64,000 nucleotides of DNA, taken from contig NZ_FNHI01000002.1 of assembly GCF_900103455.1 (NCBI RefSeq), forward strand, positions 372,001 through 436,000, in the 5' to 3' direction. Positions 26,053 through 35,657 of the stretch are shown piece after piece. Each line of letters begins with the position of its first letter. The stretch's first letter is position 1. The notes beneath the pieces were generated by a model. The model did no database searches and was not told the origin of the DNA. It was given only the letters and a program-made list of their open reading frames with translations. A program made the position numbers and the translations under genes. Origin of the DNA: Streptomyces wuyuanensis. GTDB lineage: Bacteria; Actinomycetota; Actinomycetes; Streptomycetales; Streptomycetaceae.

Positions 26053-28140
26053 ATGGAATTTATGGGGGACGGGACAACTCTGTTGGAGACGGGGCGGTTT
26101 GTGCATGAGCACGCCGTCACCGCGGTGGCCGCGGTGGGCGTGGCCGATGCGACGGCCGTCGACGCCGTGGACCCGATCGAGTCCCTGACCCCTGTGGAAC
26201 CCCTGCCCGTCACCGACGCCGAGGCGGAGACCGAGGCCAGGCACCGGCGCGCCGCCGAGGCCGGGGACGTGGCGTCCATGAGTGTCCTCGGCGCGATGCT
26301 GCTGCGTCGGGGCGACCTGGACGGCGCCGAGCCGCATCTGCGCGCGGCCACCGCCGAGGGCGACCGCGCCGCCGCCAACAACCTGGGGGTGCTGCTGCAC
26401 CAGCGCGGCTACGCCGACGAGGCGGCCGGCTGGTGGCGGATCGCGGCGGTCGCCGGCTCCGCGGCGGCCGCGCACGCACTCGGCCGGCACTTCCGGGAGC
26501 GGGGCGACGAGCCCGCCGCCGAGTACTGGCTCCGCCAGTCCGCCGAGCAGGGGCACGCCCTCGGCGCCTACGCCCTCGCCGATCTGCTCGAGCACCGCAG
26601 CGAGCCGGGCGCCGAGCGATGGCTGCGGGCGGCCGCCGAACAGGGCCACCGTGAGGCCGCCTACCGGCTGGCGCGTGCCCTGGAGCGGCAGTCCCCGGGC
26701 GGGAGCGCCCAGGAGAGCCGCGGCTCCACCGCGGCCGCGGACGCACACACCGGTGCGGGCGCCGGCGCGGTCGAGGACGAGAACGCCTCCGAGGGCGCGG
26801 TGGCGGGCGGCCGAGTCGTCGCAGCCGGAGCGGTCGTCCCCGCCCCGCGCGCCGCCGGCGGGCCTTCCGCCGCGGCTGCTTCCGCGGTGACGGACCGCCC
26901 CACCGCCGACACGGCACCGGGCGCGTCCGAGCACCCGGGCGAAGCCGAGCAGTGGTACCGGCAGGCGGCCGCCCGCGGGCACCGCCGGGCTGCGCTGCAC
27001 CTGGGCGGCATCCTGGAGCGCCGGGGCGAGCTGAAGGAGGCCGCGCGCTGGTATCTCACCTCCGCCAAGGAGGGGGAGGCGCGTGCCGCCTGCGCGCTGG
27101 GCTTCCTGCTCAAGGACGCCGGTGACGAGGAGAGCGCCGCCGTGTGGTGGCTACGGGCCGCCCAGGACGGCGATGGCAACGCTGCCAACGCGCTGGGTGC
27201 GCTGCACGCTGCGCGCGGTGAGCAGCAGTCCGCCGAGCGCTGGTACCGCGCCGCCATGGACGCGGGCGATGTCAACGGGGCGTACAACCTCGGTCTGCTC
27301 TGCGCGGCCCAGGGCCGAACCGGCCAGGCCGAGCAGTGGTACCGCCGTGCCGCGTACGCCGGGCACCGCGAGGCCGCCAACGCGCTCGCCGTCCTGCTGC
27401 TGCAGGCCGGGGACCCGGTGGGCGCCGAGCCCTGGTTCTCCAAGGCCGCGGAGGCGGGCAGCGTGGACGCCGCGTTCAACCTCGGCATCCTGTACGCAGG
27501 CCGCGACGAGGACCGTACGGCCCTGCGCTGGTACGAGCGCGCGGCGGCGGCCGGGCACACGGAGGCCGCCCTGCAGGTCGGGATGGCCTGCCTGAGGGAC
27601 GGGGACGAGCAGGCGGCCGAGCGCCATCTGCGCTGCGCCGCGGGCGGCGGCAGCGCCGAGGCGGCGTTCCGGCTCGCCACGCTGCTCGACGCCCGTCAGC
27701 CGCCGCCCCGTGCGCCCGCGCTCGGTGAGCCCTTGAGCGAGAAGACCGAGTGCGAGGAGTGGTACGAGCGGGCCGCCGAGCAGGGACACCGCCGGGCGCA
27801 GGTGCGCATCGGCATGCTCGCCGCGGCCCGGGGCGATGTGACGGAGGCCGTCCGCTGGTACCGGGAGGCGGCGGAGGCAGGCAGCCGGAACGGCGCGTTC
27901 AACCTGGGGCTGCTGCTCGCGCGCGAGGGCAACGAGCGCGAGGCCGCCCTGTGGTGGGGTCGTGCCGCCCGCGCCGGGCACGGTCGTGCGGCGCTCCGGC
28001 TCGCCCTGCTGGCCGCGCGTCGCGGGGAGCTCGCGGAGGGCCAGCGCTGGTGTGCCCGGGCCGTGGAGCTGGGGCCCGCGGAGGTCGCCGATCGTGCGGC
28101 CGCGCTGCGCGAGGCGCTTCACCAGGAGCTCACTGCCTGA
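26053..28140 (+). CDS. Sel1/TPR-type repeat protein
   Basis: A 695-residue solenoid protein. After about 60 residues of acidic leader it is built from about fourteen 36-residue Sel1-like repeats with the pattern A-x-x-LG-x-L-x-x-x-G-x-x-x-x-A-x-x-W-x-x-x-A-A-x-x-G, e.g. AANNLGVLLHQRGYADEAAGWW. An Ala/Gly-rich spacer (residues 215-295) splits them into two blocks. Such repeats are protein-binding scaffolds. No signal peptide. The gene is enclosed by two identical initiator tRNA genes. ATG at 26053, with a second ATG at 26062. Binding partner unknown. Confidence 0.88.
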   Translation: MEFMGDGTTLLETGRFVHEHAVTAVAAVGVADATAVDAVDPIESLTPVEPLPVTDAEAETEARHRRAAEAGDVASMSVLGAMLLRRGDLDGAEPHLRAATAEGDRAAANNLGVLLHQRGYADEAAGWWRIAAVAGSAAAAHALGRHFRERGDEPAAEYWLRQSAEQGHALGAYALADLLEHRSEPGAERWLRAAAEQGHREAAYRLARALERQSPGGSAQESRGSTAAADAHTGAGAGAVEDENASEGAVAGGRVVAAGAVVPAPRAAGGPSAAAASAVTDRPTADTAPGASEHPGEAEQWYRQAAARGHRRAALHLGGILERRGELKEAARWYLTSAKEGEARAACALGFLLKDAGDEESAAVWWLRAAQDGDGNAANALGALHAARGEQQSAERWYRAAMDAGDVNGAYNLGLLCAAQGRTGQAEQWYRRAAYAGHREAANALAVLLLQAGDPVGAEPWFSKAAEAGSVDAAFNLGILYAGRDEDRTALRWYERAAAAGHTEAALQVGMACLRDGDEQAAERHLRCAAGGGSAEAAFRLATLLDARQPPPRAPALGEPLSEKTECEEWYERAAEQGHRRAQVRIGMLAAARGDVTEAVRWYREAAEAGSRNGAFNLGLLLAREGNEREAALWWGRAARAGHGRAALRLALLAARRGELAEGQRWCARAVELGPAEVADRAAALREALHQELTA

Positions 28141-28192
28141 GGGGCCTGCGGCACCGCGCTCGGCGGCCCGAACGGGTGAATGGATATTGGAT

Positions 28193-28221
28193 TTGCTCTG
28201 GTCCACGGGGTGACGTACTGT
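28193..28221 (+). promoter_or_regulatory. Promoter of tRNA-fMet copy 2
   Basis: TTGCTC (28193-28198), 17-nt spacer, TACTGT (28216-28221), ending 12 nt before the tRNA. The same TACTGT precedes copy 1, although its -35 is weaker. Confidence 0.65.
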
Positions 28222-28233
28222 TGAGCTCACCGA

Positions 28234-28307
28234 CGCGGGGTGGAGCAGCTCGGTAGCTCGCTGGGCTCATAACCCAGAGGTCGCAGGTTCAAATCCTGTC
28301 CCCGCTA
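28234..28307 (+). tRNA. Initiator tRNA-fMet (CAU), copy 2
   Basis: Identical over all 74 nt to the copy at 25765; anticodon CAT at 28268-28270, with the same GGG/CCC anticodon stem and unpaired C1-T72. Confidence 0.97.
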
Positions 28308-28314
28308 CTCAAGG

Positions 28315-28349
28315 CCGAAGGCCCGGATCCCATGGATCCGGGCCTTCGG
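28315..28349 (+). terminator. Terminator of tRNA-fMet copy 2
   Basis: Perfect 16-bp stem with a CAT loop, sharing the CCCGGATCC/GGATCCGGG core with the copy 1 terminator. The flanks outside the core differ. From here to the catR stop at 28553 (about 200 nt) I see no gene. Confidence 0.88.
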
Positions 28350-28552
28350 TGTTTGCCGGGTTCGCCGGCGGCTTCCGCAGGGTGGGCGGCACAACGGGCA
28401 CGCGCACGGAGGCGCCCCGCCATCGTGGCGTCGAAGGTGCGCCGGGGCGGGAACGGTCGCAGGGGAAAGGCGAACGGGCGGGCCGAGACGGCCCGCCCGG
28501 GAAGCGGCGATGCGGGTCGACCCGCGTGATCCGGGCCGTGTCCGACGCGGCC

Positions 28553-28969
28553 CTAGGCGCTCGCGCAGTTGGGGCAGATGCCCCGGTACGTGACCTCGAC
28601 GTCCGAGACCGTGAAGCCGAAGCGCTCCGAGTCCGGCAGGTCCGACAGCGGATTGCCGTTCGGGTGCACGTCGCGGATCGCGCCGCAGTGGGCGCAGACC
28701 AGGTGCTGGTGCGGGCGGTGCGCGTTCGGGTCGTACCGCTTCGCGCGGTGGTCCGTGGCCACTTCCAGGACCTCGCCCAGTGAGACGAGCTCACCCAGGG
28801 TGTTGTACACCGTGGCCCGGGAGATCTCCGGCAGCCGCTCGACTGCACGTGCGTGCACCTCGTCGGCGGTCAGATGGACGTGCTCACCGTCGAGGACCTC
28901 GGCCACGACGCGCCGCTGCGCGGTCATACGCCAGCCGCGTCCGCGCAGTCGTTCCAACAGGTCGCTCAT
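28553..28969 (-). CDS. catR: Fur-family peroxide-sensing repressor CatR
   Basis: A 138-residue Fur/PerR-type repressor. The recognition helix region is SRATVYNTLGELVSLG, the metal region HRPHQHLVC, and two structural zinc pairs are C92/C95 and C132/C135. Position and orientation, divergent from the monofunctional catalase gene, match CatR of S. coelicolor, which represses catA until oxidised by peroxide. The ATG at 28969 has no Shine-Dalgarno; TAGGCT just upstream suggests a very short leader. Confidence 0.92.
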   Translation of the reverse strand: MSDLLERLRGRGWRMTAQRRVVAEVLDGEHVHLTADEVHARAVERLPEISRATVYNTLGELVSLGEVLEVATDHRAKRYDPNAHRPHQHLVCAHCGAIRDVHPNGNPLSDLPDSERFGFTVSDVEVTYRGICPNCASA

Positions 28970-29029
28970 ACGTATCAGCCTAACAGTCGGGGGAGCGAAC
29001 CCCGAACGAATGTGAGTTTGGACCGCTGA

Positions 29030-29057
29030 TTGACTTAGACATTGTCCATTGTAGGAT
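29030..29057 (+). promoter_or_regulatory. catA promoter with overlapping CatR-type operator
   Basis: TTGACT (29030-29035), 16-nt spacer, TAGGAT (29052-29057). The spacer holds the inverted repeat GACA-T-TGTC inside TTAGACATTGTCC, positioned so a bound repressor would block polymerase. Promoter seen; CatR binding inferred from gene order and Fur-family site symmetry. Confidence 0.72.
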
Positions 29058-29118
29058 CGTGAACATCGCCGGCCAAGGGACAGGACTGGTCGGCACGCAG
29101 TTTTCGCAGGAGGCGCAC

Positions 29119-30570
29119 GTGACGCAGGGACCGCTCACCACGGAGGCCGGCGCGCCGGTCGCCGACAACCAGAACAGCGAGACCGCGGGCGCCGGAGGCC
29201 CGGTCCTGGTCCAGGACCAGCTGCTGCTCGAGAAGCTCGCGCACTTCAACCGTGAGCGCATCCCGGAGCGTGTGGTCCACGCCCGTGGCGCCGGTGCGTA
29301 CGGCACGTTCACGGTGACTGCGGACGTCACGCGCTACACCCGGGCGAAGTTCCTCTCCGAGGTCGGCAAGCGGACCGAGACGTTCCTGCGCTTCTCCACG
29401 GTCGCGGGCAACCTCGGCGCGGCGGACGCGGTGCGCGACCCCCGCGGTTTCGCGCTGAAGTTCTACACCGAGGAGGGCAACTACGACCTCGTCGGCAACA
29501 ACACCCCGGTGTTCTTCATCAGGGACGCCATCAAGTTCCCGGACTTCATCCACACGCAGAAGCGCGACCCGTACACGGGCAGCCAGGAGGCGGACAACGT
29601 CTGGGACTTCTGGGGCCTGTCGCCCGAGTCGACCCATCAGGTGACCTGGCTGTTCGGTGACCGCGGTATCCCCGCCTCGTACCGGCACATGAACGGCTAC
29701 GGCTCGCACACCTACCAGTGGAGCAACGAGGCCGGCGAGGTCTTCTGGGTCAAGTACCACTTCAAGACCGACCAGGGGATCAGGAACCTCACCCAGGCCG
29801 AGGCCAACAAGCTGGCCGGCGAGGACCCGGACAGCCACCAGCGCGACCTGCGCGAGGCCATCGAGCGCGGCGACTTCCCGTCGTGGACCGTGCAGGTCCA
29901 GATCATGCCCGCGGCCGACGCGGCGGCCTACCGCTTCAACCCGTTCGACCTCACCAAGGTGTGGCCGCACGAGGACTACCCGCCGATCGAGATCGGCCGG
30001 CTGGAGCTCGACCGCAATCCGGAGAACATCTTCGCGGAGGTCGAGCAGTCGATCTTCAGCCCTGCGCACTTCGTGCCGGGCATCGGCCCGTCCCCGGACA
30101 AGATGCTCCAGGGCCGTCTCTTCGCGTACGGCGACGCCCACCGCTACCGCGTCGGCATCAACGCCGACCATCTGCCGGTGAACCGTCCGCACGCCACGGA
30201 GGCGCGCACCCACTCCCGTGACGGACTCCTGTACGACGGCCGCCACAAGGGCGCCAAGAACTACGAGCCGAACAGCTTCGGCGGTCCCTTCCAGACCGAC
30301 AGGCCGCTGTGGCAGCCGGTTCCGGTCTCGGGCGTCACCGGCGACCACGAGGCCCCGTCGCACTCCGAGGACGACGACTTCGTCCAGGCGGGCGACCTCT
30401 ACCGGCTGATGTCCGAGGACGAGAGGGGCCGTCTGATCGAGAACCTGGCGGGCTTCATCGCCAAGGTCTCCCGGGACGACATCGCCGAGCGGGCGATCGG
30501 CAACTTCCGTCGGGCCGACGGAGACTTCGGCAAGCGGCTGGAGGCCGCGGTCCAGGCCCTGCGCGGCTGA
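29119..30570 (+). CDS. catA: Monofunctional heme catalase CatA
   Basis: A 483-residue clade-3-sized catalase. Signature segments include [15 protein letters not shown] with the catalytic His, [16 protein letters not shown] with the catalytic Asn, and [14 protein letters not shown] with the proximal heme Tyr region. It decomposes hydrogen peroxide in the cytoplasm. GTG at 29119 follows GCAGGAGG by 7 nt. The promoter overlaps a CatR-like operator. A 21-bp palindrome terminates the transcript. Confidence 0.96.
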   Translation: MTQGPLTTEAGAPVADNQNSETAGAGGPVLVQDQLLLEKLAHFNRERIPERVVHARGAGAYGTFTVTADVTRYTRAKFLSEVGKRTETFLRFSTVAGNLGAADAVRDPRGFALKFYTEEGNYDLVGNNTPVFFIRDAIKFPDFIHTQKRDPYTGSQEADNVWDFWGLSPESTHQVTWLFGDRGIPASYRHMNGYGSHTYQWSNEAGEVFWVKYHFKTDQGIRNLTQAEANKLAGEDPDSHQRDLREAIERGDFPSWTVQVQIMPAADAAAYRFNPFDLTKVWPHEDYPPIEIGRLELDRNPENIFAEVEQSIFSPAHFVPGIGPSPDKMLQGRLFAYGDAHRYRVGINADHLPVNRPHATEARTHSRDGLLYDGRHKGAKNYEPNSFGGPFQTDRPLWQPVPVSGVTGDHEAPSHSEDDDFVQAGDLYRLMSEDERGRLIENLAGFIAKVSRDDIAERAIGNFRRADGDFGKRLEAAVQALRG

Positions 30571-30601
30571 CGAAACCAGCACTGGATCGCTTGTCGTGGG
30601 A

Positions 30602-30643
30602 GAGCGGGCCGTGACCTCCCCCGGGGGAGGTCACGGCCCGCTC
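30602..30643. terminator. Bidirectional terminator after catA
   Basis: A perfect 42-nt palindrome (21-bp arms meeting at CCCCC/GGGGG) between catA and the convergent CBS gene. Confidence 0.88.
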
Positions 30644-30654
30644 GTGTGTCCGGG

Positions 30655-31062
30655 TCAGCCGGCGAGCGTGGTCGCCTCCGCCCGGTGCCGGGCCGGTGCC
30701 CAGCATCGGATGATGTCGCGTACGGAGACGATGCCGACGGGTCCTTCGGCGTCGAGCACGATGAGATGACGGAAGCCGCCGTGGGTCATGGCGTCCGCGG
30801 CTTCCTCCAGGGTCCACGAGGGAGCGGCGAACACGACGTCGGTGGTGGTGTGGGCGGCGGCGGATTCGTGGTCGGGGTCCTGGCCCGCGCCGAGCGAGTT
30901 CAGGACGTCCCGCTCGGTGAGGATGCCGAGGCCGCTGGTGTCGGTGTCGAGGACGACGGCCGCCCCGACGCGTCGTGCGGCCATCAGCCGTGCGGCCTGC
31001 CTGAGGGTGTGCGCGGGGCCGATGGTGAGGACCACCGTGCTCATGGCGTCACGGACGAGCAT
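30655..31062 (-). CDS. Tandem CBS-domain protein
   Basis: A 135-residue protein of two CBS domains: VRDAMSTVVLTIGP...VGAAVVLDTDTSGLGILTERDVL, and DVVFAAPSWTLEEAADAM...VGIVSVRDII. Stand-alone CBS pairs bind adenine nucleotides and sense energy state. Start: AAGGAGG is 11 nt before the ATG at 31062, whereas a GTG at 31074 overlaps the Shine-Dalgarno itself. The leader contains an imperfect hairpin at 31085-31108. Ligand not predictable. Confidence 0.85.
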   Translation of the reverse strand: MLVRDAMSTVVLTIGPAHTLRQAARLMAARRVGAAVVLDTDTSGLGILTERDVLNSLGAGQDPDHESAAAHTTTDVVFAAPSWTLEEAADAMTHGGFRHLIVLDAEGPVGIVSVRDIIRCWAPARHRAEATTLAG

Positions 31063-31233
31063 GGATGGAGCCACCTCCTTGATGAATCCTTCAACGAGAA
31101 GGGATTCACAAGTTCACAAATGGGGGGACTCTCAGAGTCGCAGTGATTCGGCGGGGCAACAAGAGGGGGTGCGGTGCCCGCGGGGGGAGTGCGGGGGGCG
31201 TACTGGCCGGCAACCGCCCTCGGCGGCGGTGGC

Positions 31234-32031
31234 TCAGTCCCGGTTGAGGTACTCCAGGAGCTCCTCGTGCAGCAGGCCGTTGGAGGCGGCCGCGTTTCCG
31301 CTGTGGGGCCCGTGGACCCCGTCGAGGCCGGTGAACGTGCCGCCCGCCTCCTGGACGACGATCGCGGTCGCCGCCATGTCCCAGAGCGAGAGCTCCGGCT
31401 CCGCGCAGATGTCGAGCGAGCCCTCGGCGACCATCATGTACGGCCAGAAATCGCCGTACCCGCGGGTCCGCCAGACGGCCCGGGTCAGGTCGAGGAAGCC
31501 GTCGAGCCGGCCCCGCTCCTCCCAGCCGCTAAGGGAGGAGTACGCGAACGAGGCGTCGGACAGCTTCGCGACCTTCGAGACGTGCAGCCGCGTCGCGGAG
31601 GACAGACTCCGCCCGGTGTACGCGCCCGCGCCCTTCGCCGCCCACCAGCGGCGGCCCAGTGCGGGGGCCGAGACCACGCCGACGACGGGCTGGTAGCCGC
31701 CCTCTCGGGCCTCCATCAGGGAGATCAGCGTCGCCCACACGGGAACGCCGCGCACGTAGTTCTTCGTGCCGTCGATCGGGTCGACGACCCAGCGCCGGGG
31801 GCCGGTGCCCTCGATGCCGTACTCCTCGCCGAGGATCGCGTCGCGCGGCCTGGCGCGCTGGAGCTGGTGGCGGATCAGCTCCTCGGCCGCCTTGTCGGCC
31901 TCGCTGACCGGGGTCATGTCCGGCTTGGTCTCGACCTTGAGGTCGAGCGCCTTGAACCGGTCCATGGTCGCCGCGTCGGCGGCGTCCGCGAGGACGTGGG
32001 CGAGACGCAGATCATCGTGGTAGTCGGCCAT
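31234..32031 (-). CDS. hisN: Histidinol-phosphatase HisN (inositol monophosphatase fold)
   Basis: A 265-residue member of the inositol monophosphatase superfamily. Metal-site motifs are [18 protein letters not shown] and LSLWDMAA. In Streptomyces this branch supplies the histidinol-phosphate phosphatase step of histidine synthesis, unlinked to the main his cluster. ATG at 32031. Divergent from the TetR gene. The HisN rather than generic IMPase assignment follows from sequence style and my recollection of the locus. Confidence 0.88.
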   Translation of the reverse strand: MADYHDDLRLAHVLADAADAATMDRFKALDLKVETKPDMTPVSEADKAAEELIRHQLQRARPRDAILGEEYGIEGTGPRRWVVDPIDGTKNYVRGVPVWATLISLMEAREGGYQPVVGVVSAPALGRRWWAAKGAGAYTGRSLSSATRLHVSKVAKLSDASFAYSSLSGWEERGRLDGFLDLTRAVWRTRGYGDFWPYMMVAEGSLDICAEPELSLWDMAATAIVVQEAGGTFTGLDGVHGPHSGNAAASNGLLHEELLEYLNRD

Positions 32032-32202
32032 GTTCGCACTCTATCCCCGGGCTGCCGCCACCCGTTCGGCCCGTCCGGTCCCCGGCCGTCGTGGCCGGAG
32101 GGGCCCGTGTCCTGCGAACGCCCCTTGACAGTGGGTGCCCGGGCGTCAACTCTGAGCGAAGAGCCGCGGGGCCGCGGAGGCGCCCCGCCCGGGAGGCCCA
32201 CG

Positions 32203-32829
32203 ATGCCCACAGCGCGCGAGGCACTGCTGAACGCCGCTCTCACCGCTCTCGCCGGCCGTCCCTGGCCCGCCGTCCGCATGGTCGACGTCGCCTCGGCGGC
32301 GAGCGTGTCCCGCCAGACGCTCTACAACGAGTTCGGCAGCAAGGACGGCCTGGCCCGGGCGCTCGTGCGGCGCGAGGCCGACACCTACCTCCGCGGCGTG
32401 GACCGGGTGCTGGCGGAGCCCGGCGGCGCCGCCGAACAGCTTGTCCGCCTGGCCGAGTGGACCCTGGACGAGGCGCGTTCCCGGCCGCTGCTGCGCGCCC
32501 TGCTCACGGGTTTCTGGGGCGAGTGCCTCCCGGAGCCGAGGCCCGCCGGCCGCTCCGGCGCGGGTCCGGGTGTCCCCGCCCAGCGGCGCGCGGACGCCGG
32601 TCACCCCGCCCCCGGCGCACTGGTCGCCGCGGTCCGGGACCGCTCGCTCGCCGCGCTGGAACAGGGCGCCTGCCGCCGGACGGACGAGGAGACCGCTGAG
32701 ATCGCCCTGCGCTGCGAGCTGGCCGTGCGGCTGGCGCTGTCCTGTCTGGTGGCCGGGCCGCCCGAGGGGGCGGGCCGGCTGGTCCGCGCGGCTCTCAGTG
32801 GGCCGGGCTGGAGAGCTGCAGGCCGATGA
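32203..32829 (+). CDS. TetR family transcriptional regulator
   Basis: A 208-residue TetR regulator. The N-terminal helix-turn-helix reads VRMVDVASAASVSRQTLYNEFGSKDGLARALV; the C-terminal ligand-binding part contains a Pro/Gly/Arg-rich insert. GGGAGG precedes the ATG at 32203. Its last 35 nt overlap the 3' end of the convergent SMR transporter gene, making that transporter the obvious candidate target or partner (inference). Confidence 0.88.
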   Translation: MPTAREALLNAALTALAGRPWPAVRMVDVASAASVSRQTLYNEFGSKDGLARALVRREADTYLRGVDRVLAEPGGAAEQLVRLAEWTLDEARSRPLLRALLTGFWGECLPEPRPAGRSGAGPGVPAQRRADAGHPAPGALVAAVRDRSLAALEQGACRRTDEETAEIALRCELAVRLALSCLVAGPPEGAGRLVRAALSGPGWRAAGR

Positions 32830-33118
32830 CCCCGGCGATCACCAGTCCGATCGAGACCATCTTCAGCGTCGAGGCGACCTCCCCGAGGAAGATCATCCCG
32901 TAGATCGCCGTGCCGGACGCCCCGATGCCGGTCCACACCGCATAGGCGGGGCCGACGTCGAGCTTGCGCAGGGAGAGCGTCAGCAGCCCGAAGCTGCTCA
33001 TCGCGAAGATCGCGAAGGCGATGGTCGGCCAGAGCCGGGTGAAGCCGTGCGAAAGCTTCAGGCAGATCGCGAACCCCGTCTCGAGGAATCCGGCGACGAT
33101 CACGAGCAGCCACGCCAT
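32795..33118 (-). CDS. Small multidrug resistance (SMR) family transporter
   Basis: A 107-residue, four-helix SMR protein. The key membrane-embedded Glu is in GFLETGFAICLK (helix 1), and the YAVWTGIGASGTAIYGMIFLGE helix-3/4 signature is intact. The second-helix Leu/Ser pattern and GFLET context are of the SugE/Gdx (guanidinium exporter) side or EmrE side; I cannot decide. The leader (33119-33185) shows no recognisable guanidine riboswitch. The 3' end overlaps the convergent TetR gene by 35 nt. Confidence 0.9.
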   Translation of the reverse strand: MAWLLVIVAGFLETGFAICLKLSHGFTRLWPTIAFAIFAMSSFGLLTLSLRKLDVGPAYAVWTGIGASGTAIYGMIFLGEVASTLKMVSIGLVIAGVIGLQLSSPAH

Positions 33119-33222
33119 GGTCAGTGCCTCCCGCGTCGCCAGTCCCGCGTCCAGTGACTGCTTCGTCCCGCTCGGTGCGATTATGCACTTACCAGTGGCA
33201 GTCACCCGCAAACGTGCGCGGA

Positions 33223-34233
33223 TCAGTCGCCGTCGCGTCGCTCCCGCGTCGCCAGCAGTCGCCGCAGGGAGTACAGGCGAGCCGGATCGGCATGTCCCTG
33301 GGCCACCCACTCGTCCAGGGCGCAGTCCGGCTCGTCGTGCGAACACGCGCGCGGACACTGCTCGGTGCCCGGCTCCAGATCGGGGAAGGCGTGGATGACC
33401 CGGGACGGGTCGACGTGGTGCAGCCCGAAGGACCGCAAGCCCGGAGTGTCGATCACCCAGCCCCCGGCGTCCGCCAGCGGCAGGGCCAGAGCGGACGTGG
33501 TGGTGTGCCGGCCGCGGCCCGTGACGGCGTTGACGTGCCCGGTCGTGCGCCGCCTCTCCTCCGGTACCAGCGCGTTGACCAGCGTGGTCTTCCCGACGCC
33601 GGAATGGCCGACGAACGCGGTGATCCGGCCGTCGAGGTGTTCGCGCACCACGTTCGCCGCCTCGCCGGCGTACAGCTCCTCGCGGGAGGTCACGACGTAC
33701 GGGATGTCCAGTGCGCCGTACAGGTCCAGCAGCGTGGACGCCGGGGCCAGGTCCGACTTCGTGAGCACCAGCAGCGGCTCCAGGCCGCCGTCGTAGGCCG
33801 CGACGAGGCAGCGGTCGATCAGCCGGGGGCGGGGCTCGGGATCGGCGAGGGCCGTCACGATCGCCAGCTGGTCGGCGTTGGCGACGACCACCCGCTCGTA
33901 GGGGTCGTCGTCGTCGGCGGTGCGCCGCAGGACCGAGGCGCGCTCCTCGATGCGCACGATGCGGGCGAGGGTGTCCTTGCGGCCGGACAGATCGCCGACC
34001 AGGCTCACCCGGTCCCCGACGACGGCCGCCTTGCGGCCCAGCTCCCGGGCCTTCATCGCCATGACCGTGCGGTTGCCCACGAGGCAGGTGAGGCGGCCCC
34101 GGTCCACGGTCAGGACCATGCCCTCCGCGGCGTCCTCGTGCTTCGGGCGGATACTCGTGCGAGGCCGGTTGCCCTTGCGGTTCGGGCGGACCCGGACGTC
34201 GTCCTCGTCGGTGTGCTTGCCGTAGCGGCGCAT
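33223..34233 (-). CDS. rsgA: Ribosome small subunit-dependent GTPase A
   Basis: A 336-residue circularly permuted GTPase. An OB-fold N-terminus precedes G4 TKSD, then G1 GHSGVGKTT and G3 DTPG in permuted order; the C-terminal zinc region holds CPRACSHDEPDC. RsgA checks 30S maturation and releases assembly factors. The N-terminal 30 residues are very basic. The start at 34233 lies 15 nt after the aroA stop, so the genes are likely one transcript. Confidence 0.94.
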   Translation of the reverse strand: MRRYGKHTDEDDVRVRPNRKGNRPRTSIRPKHEDAAEGMVLTVDRGRLTCLVGNRTVMAMKARELGRKAAVVGDRVSLVGDLSGRKDTLARIVRIEERASVLRRTADDDDPYERVVVANADQLAIVTALADPEPRPRLIDRCLVAAYDGGLEPLLVLTKSDLAPASTLLDLYGALDIPYVVTSREELYAGEAANVVREHLDGRITAFVGHSGVGKTTLVNALVPEERRRTTGHVNAVTGRGRHTTTSALALPLADAGGWVIDTPGLRSFGLHHVDPSRVIHAFPDLEPGTEQCPRACSHDEPDCALDEWVAQGHADPARLYSLRRLLATRERRDGD

Positions 34234-34248
34234 CGCGTGCCGTCCCGC

Positions 34249-35589
34249 TCAGTTCCCGCCGAGCATGCCGGTCCACATCCTCGGGAAGTCGGGGAGGGTC
34301 TTTGCGGTCGTCGCCACGTTCTCGATCTCCACGCCCTTGACGGCGAGGCCGATGACGGAGCCGGCGGTGGCCATCCGGTGGTCGTCGTACGTGTGGAAGA
34401 CGCCGCCGTGCAGCGGTCGGGGCCGGATGTGCAGGCCGTCCTCGGTCTCGGTGACATCGCCGCCGAGCTCGTTGATCTCCTTGGTCAGGGCCGCGAGGCG
34501 GTCCGTCTCGTGGAGCCGCAGGTGCGCGACTCCGCGCAGCGTCGAGGGGGAGTCGGCCAGCGCGGCCACCGCGGCGATGCCGGGGGTCAGCTCGCCGACC
34601 TCGCCCAGGTCGACGTCGATGCCGTGGATCCGGCCGGAGCCGGTGAAGGTCAGCCCGGCGTCGGTCAGCTCGCAGGAACCGCCCATTTCGGTGAAGATCT
34701 GCCGCAGGGCGTCACCGGGCTGGGTGGTGCGCTCGGGCCAGTCCGGGATCGTCACCCGGCCGCCCGTGACCAGCGCCGCCGCCAGGAAGGGCTGGGCGTT
34801 GGACAGATCCGGCTCCACGGTCAGGTCCCGGCCCAGCAGCGCACCGCTGCGGACCCGCCAGACGTCCCGCTCACCGCCGGTCTCCGGCTCGTCCACCTGC
34901 GCCCCGACCGCACGGAGCATGTCGACGGTCATCCGGATGTGCGGCATCGACGGCAGCCGCGAGCCCACGTGCCGGACCTCCACCCCCTGGTTGAAGCGGG
35001 GCGCGGAGAGCAGCAGGGCCGAGACGAACTGGGAGGACGACGAGGCGTCGATCTCCACCGCGCCGCCGTCCAGCGCCCCGCCCCCGTGCACGGTCATCGG
35101 AAGGGCGCCGCGGCCGTCGTCGTCGATCCGGGCGCCCAGGACGCGCAGTGCGTCGATCACCCCGCCGAGCGGGCGCTCGTAGGAGCGGGGGTCGCCGTCG
35201 AACCGGATGGGGCCGTCGGCGAGCGCGGCGACCGGGGGCAGGAAGCGCATCACCGTTCCGGCGTTGCCGACGTCGACCGTCGCGGGTCCGTGCAGCCCGG
35301 CCGGGATGATCCGCCAGGCCTCCCCGCTGTCGGGCCCGCCGGTCGCTGTGGAACTGGAGGAGACCTGCTCCTCGATGCCGACGCCCATGGCGCGCAGCGC
35401 CTCCGCCATCAGCAGGGTGTCGCGGGAGCGCAGGGGGCGGCGCAGCCAGCCCGGCTCCGCCGCCAGCGAGGCGAGCACCAGAGCACGGTTCGTGACCGAT
35501 TTCGATCCCGGAACGGTGACCGTCGCATCGACGGGCCCACTCGCGTGGGGGGCGGGCCAGAGGACGGTGTGCACGGGGCTCTCGGTCAT
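34249..35589 (-). CDS. aroA: 3-phosphoshikimate 1-carboxyvinyltransferase (EPSP synthase)
   Basis: A 446-residue EPSP synthase. The PEP- and S3P-binding motifs are [49 protein letters not shown] and TYDDHRMAT. It catalyses the penultimate chorismate-pathway step. ATG at 35589 is chosen; an in-frame GTG at 35598 is possible. Upstream of, and close to, rsgA. Confidence 0.95.
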   Translation of the reverse strand: MTESPVHTVLWPAPHASGPVDATVTVPGSKSVTNRALVLASLAAEPGWLRRPLRSRDTLLMAEALRAMGVGIEEQVSSSSTATGGPDSGEAWRIIPAGLHGPATVDVGNAGTVMRFLPPVAALADGPIRFDGDPRSYERPLGGVIDALRVLGARIDDDGRGALPMTVHGGGALDGGAVEIDASSSSQFVSALLLSAPRFNQGVEVRHVGSRLPSMPHIRMTVDMLRAVGAQVDEPETGGERDVWRVRSGALLGRDLTVEPDLSNAQPFLAAALVTGGRVTIPDWPERTTQPGDALRQIFTEMGGSCELTDAGLTFTGSGRIHGIDVDLGEVGELTPGIAAVAALADSPSTLRGVAHLRLHETDRLAALTKEINELGGDVTETEDGLHIRPRPLHGGVFHTYDDHRMATAGSVIGLAVKGVEIENVATTAKTLPDFPRMWTGMLGGN

Positions 35590-35657
35590 GGCCCTCACTT
35601 TAGTGGGCCCGCGGAGTACCGGACGTTCGCCGACCGGTCAGGCGGCATCCCGATCGG

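Noticed and set aside
25798..27000. Minus-strand frame starting in tRNA-fMet antisense (ending GTGFEPATSGL)
   Set aside because: Its start-side sequence is the antisense of the tRNA T-arm region, a well-known source of false 'GTGFEPAT' proteins, and the rest is antisense to the Sel1-repeat gene.
33119..33222. Possible guanidine riboswitch before the SMR transporter
   Set aside because: The leader has scattered ACGA/ACGC words but no stem-loops presenting ACGR tetraloops and no guanidine-I or -III core.
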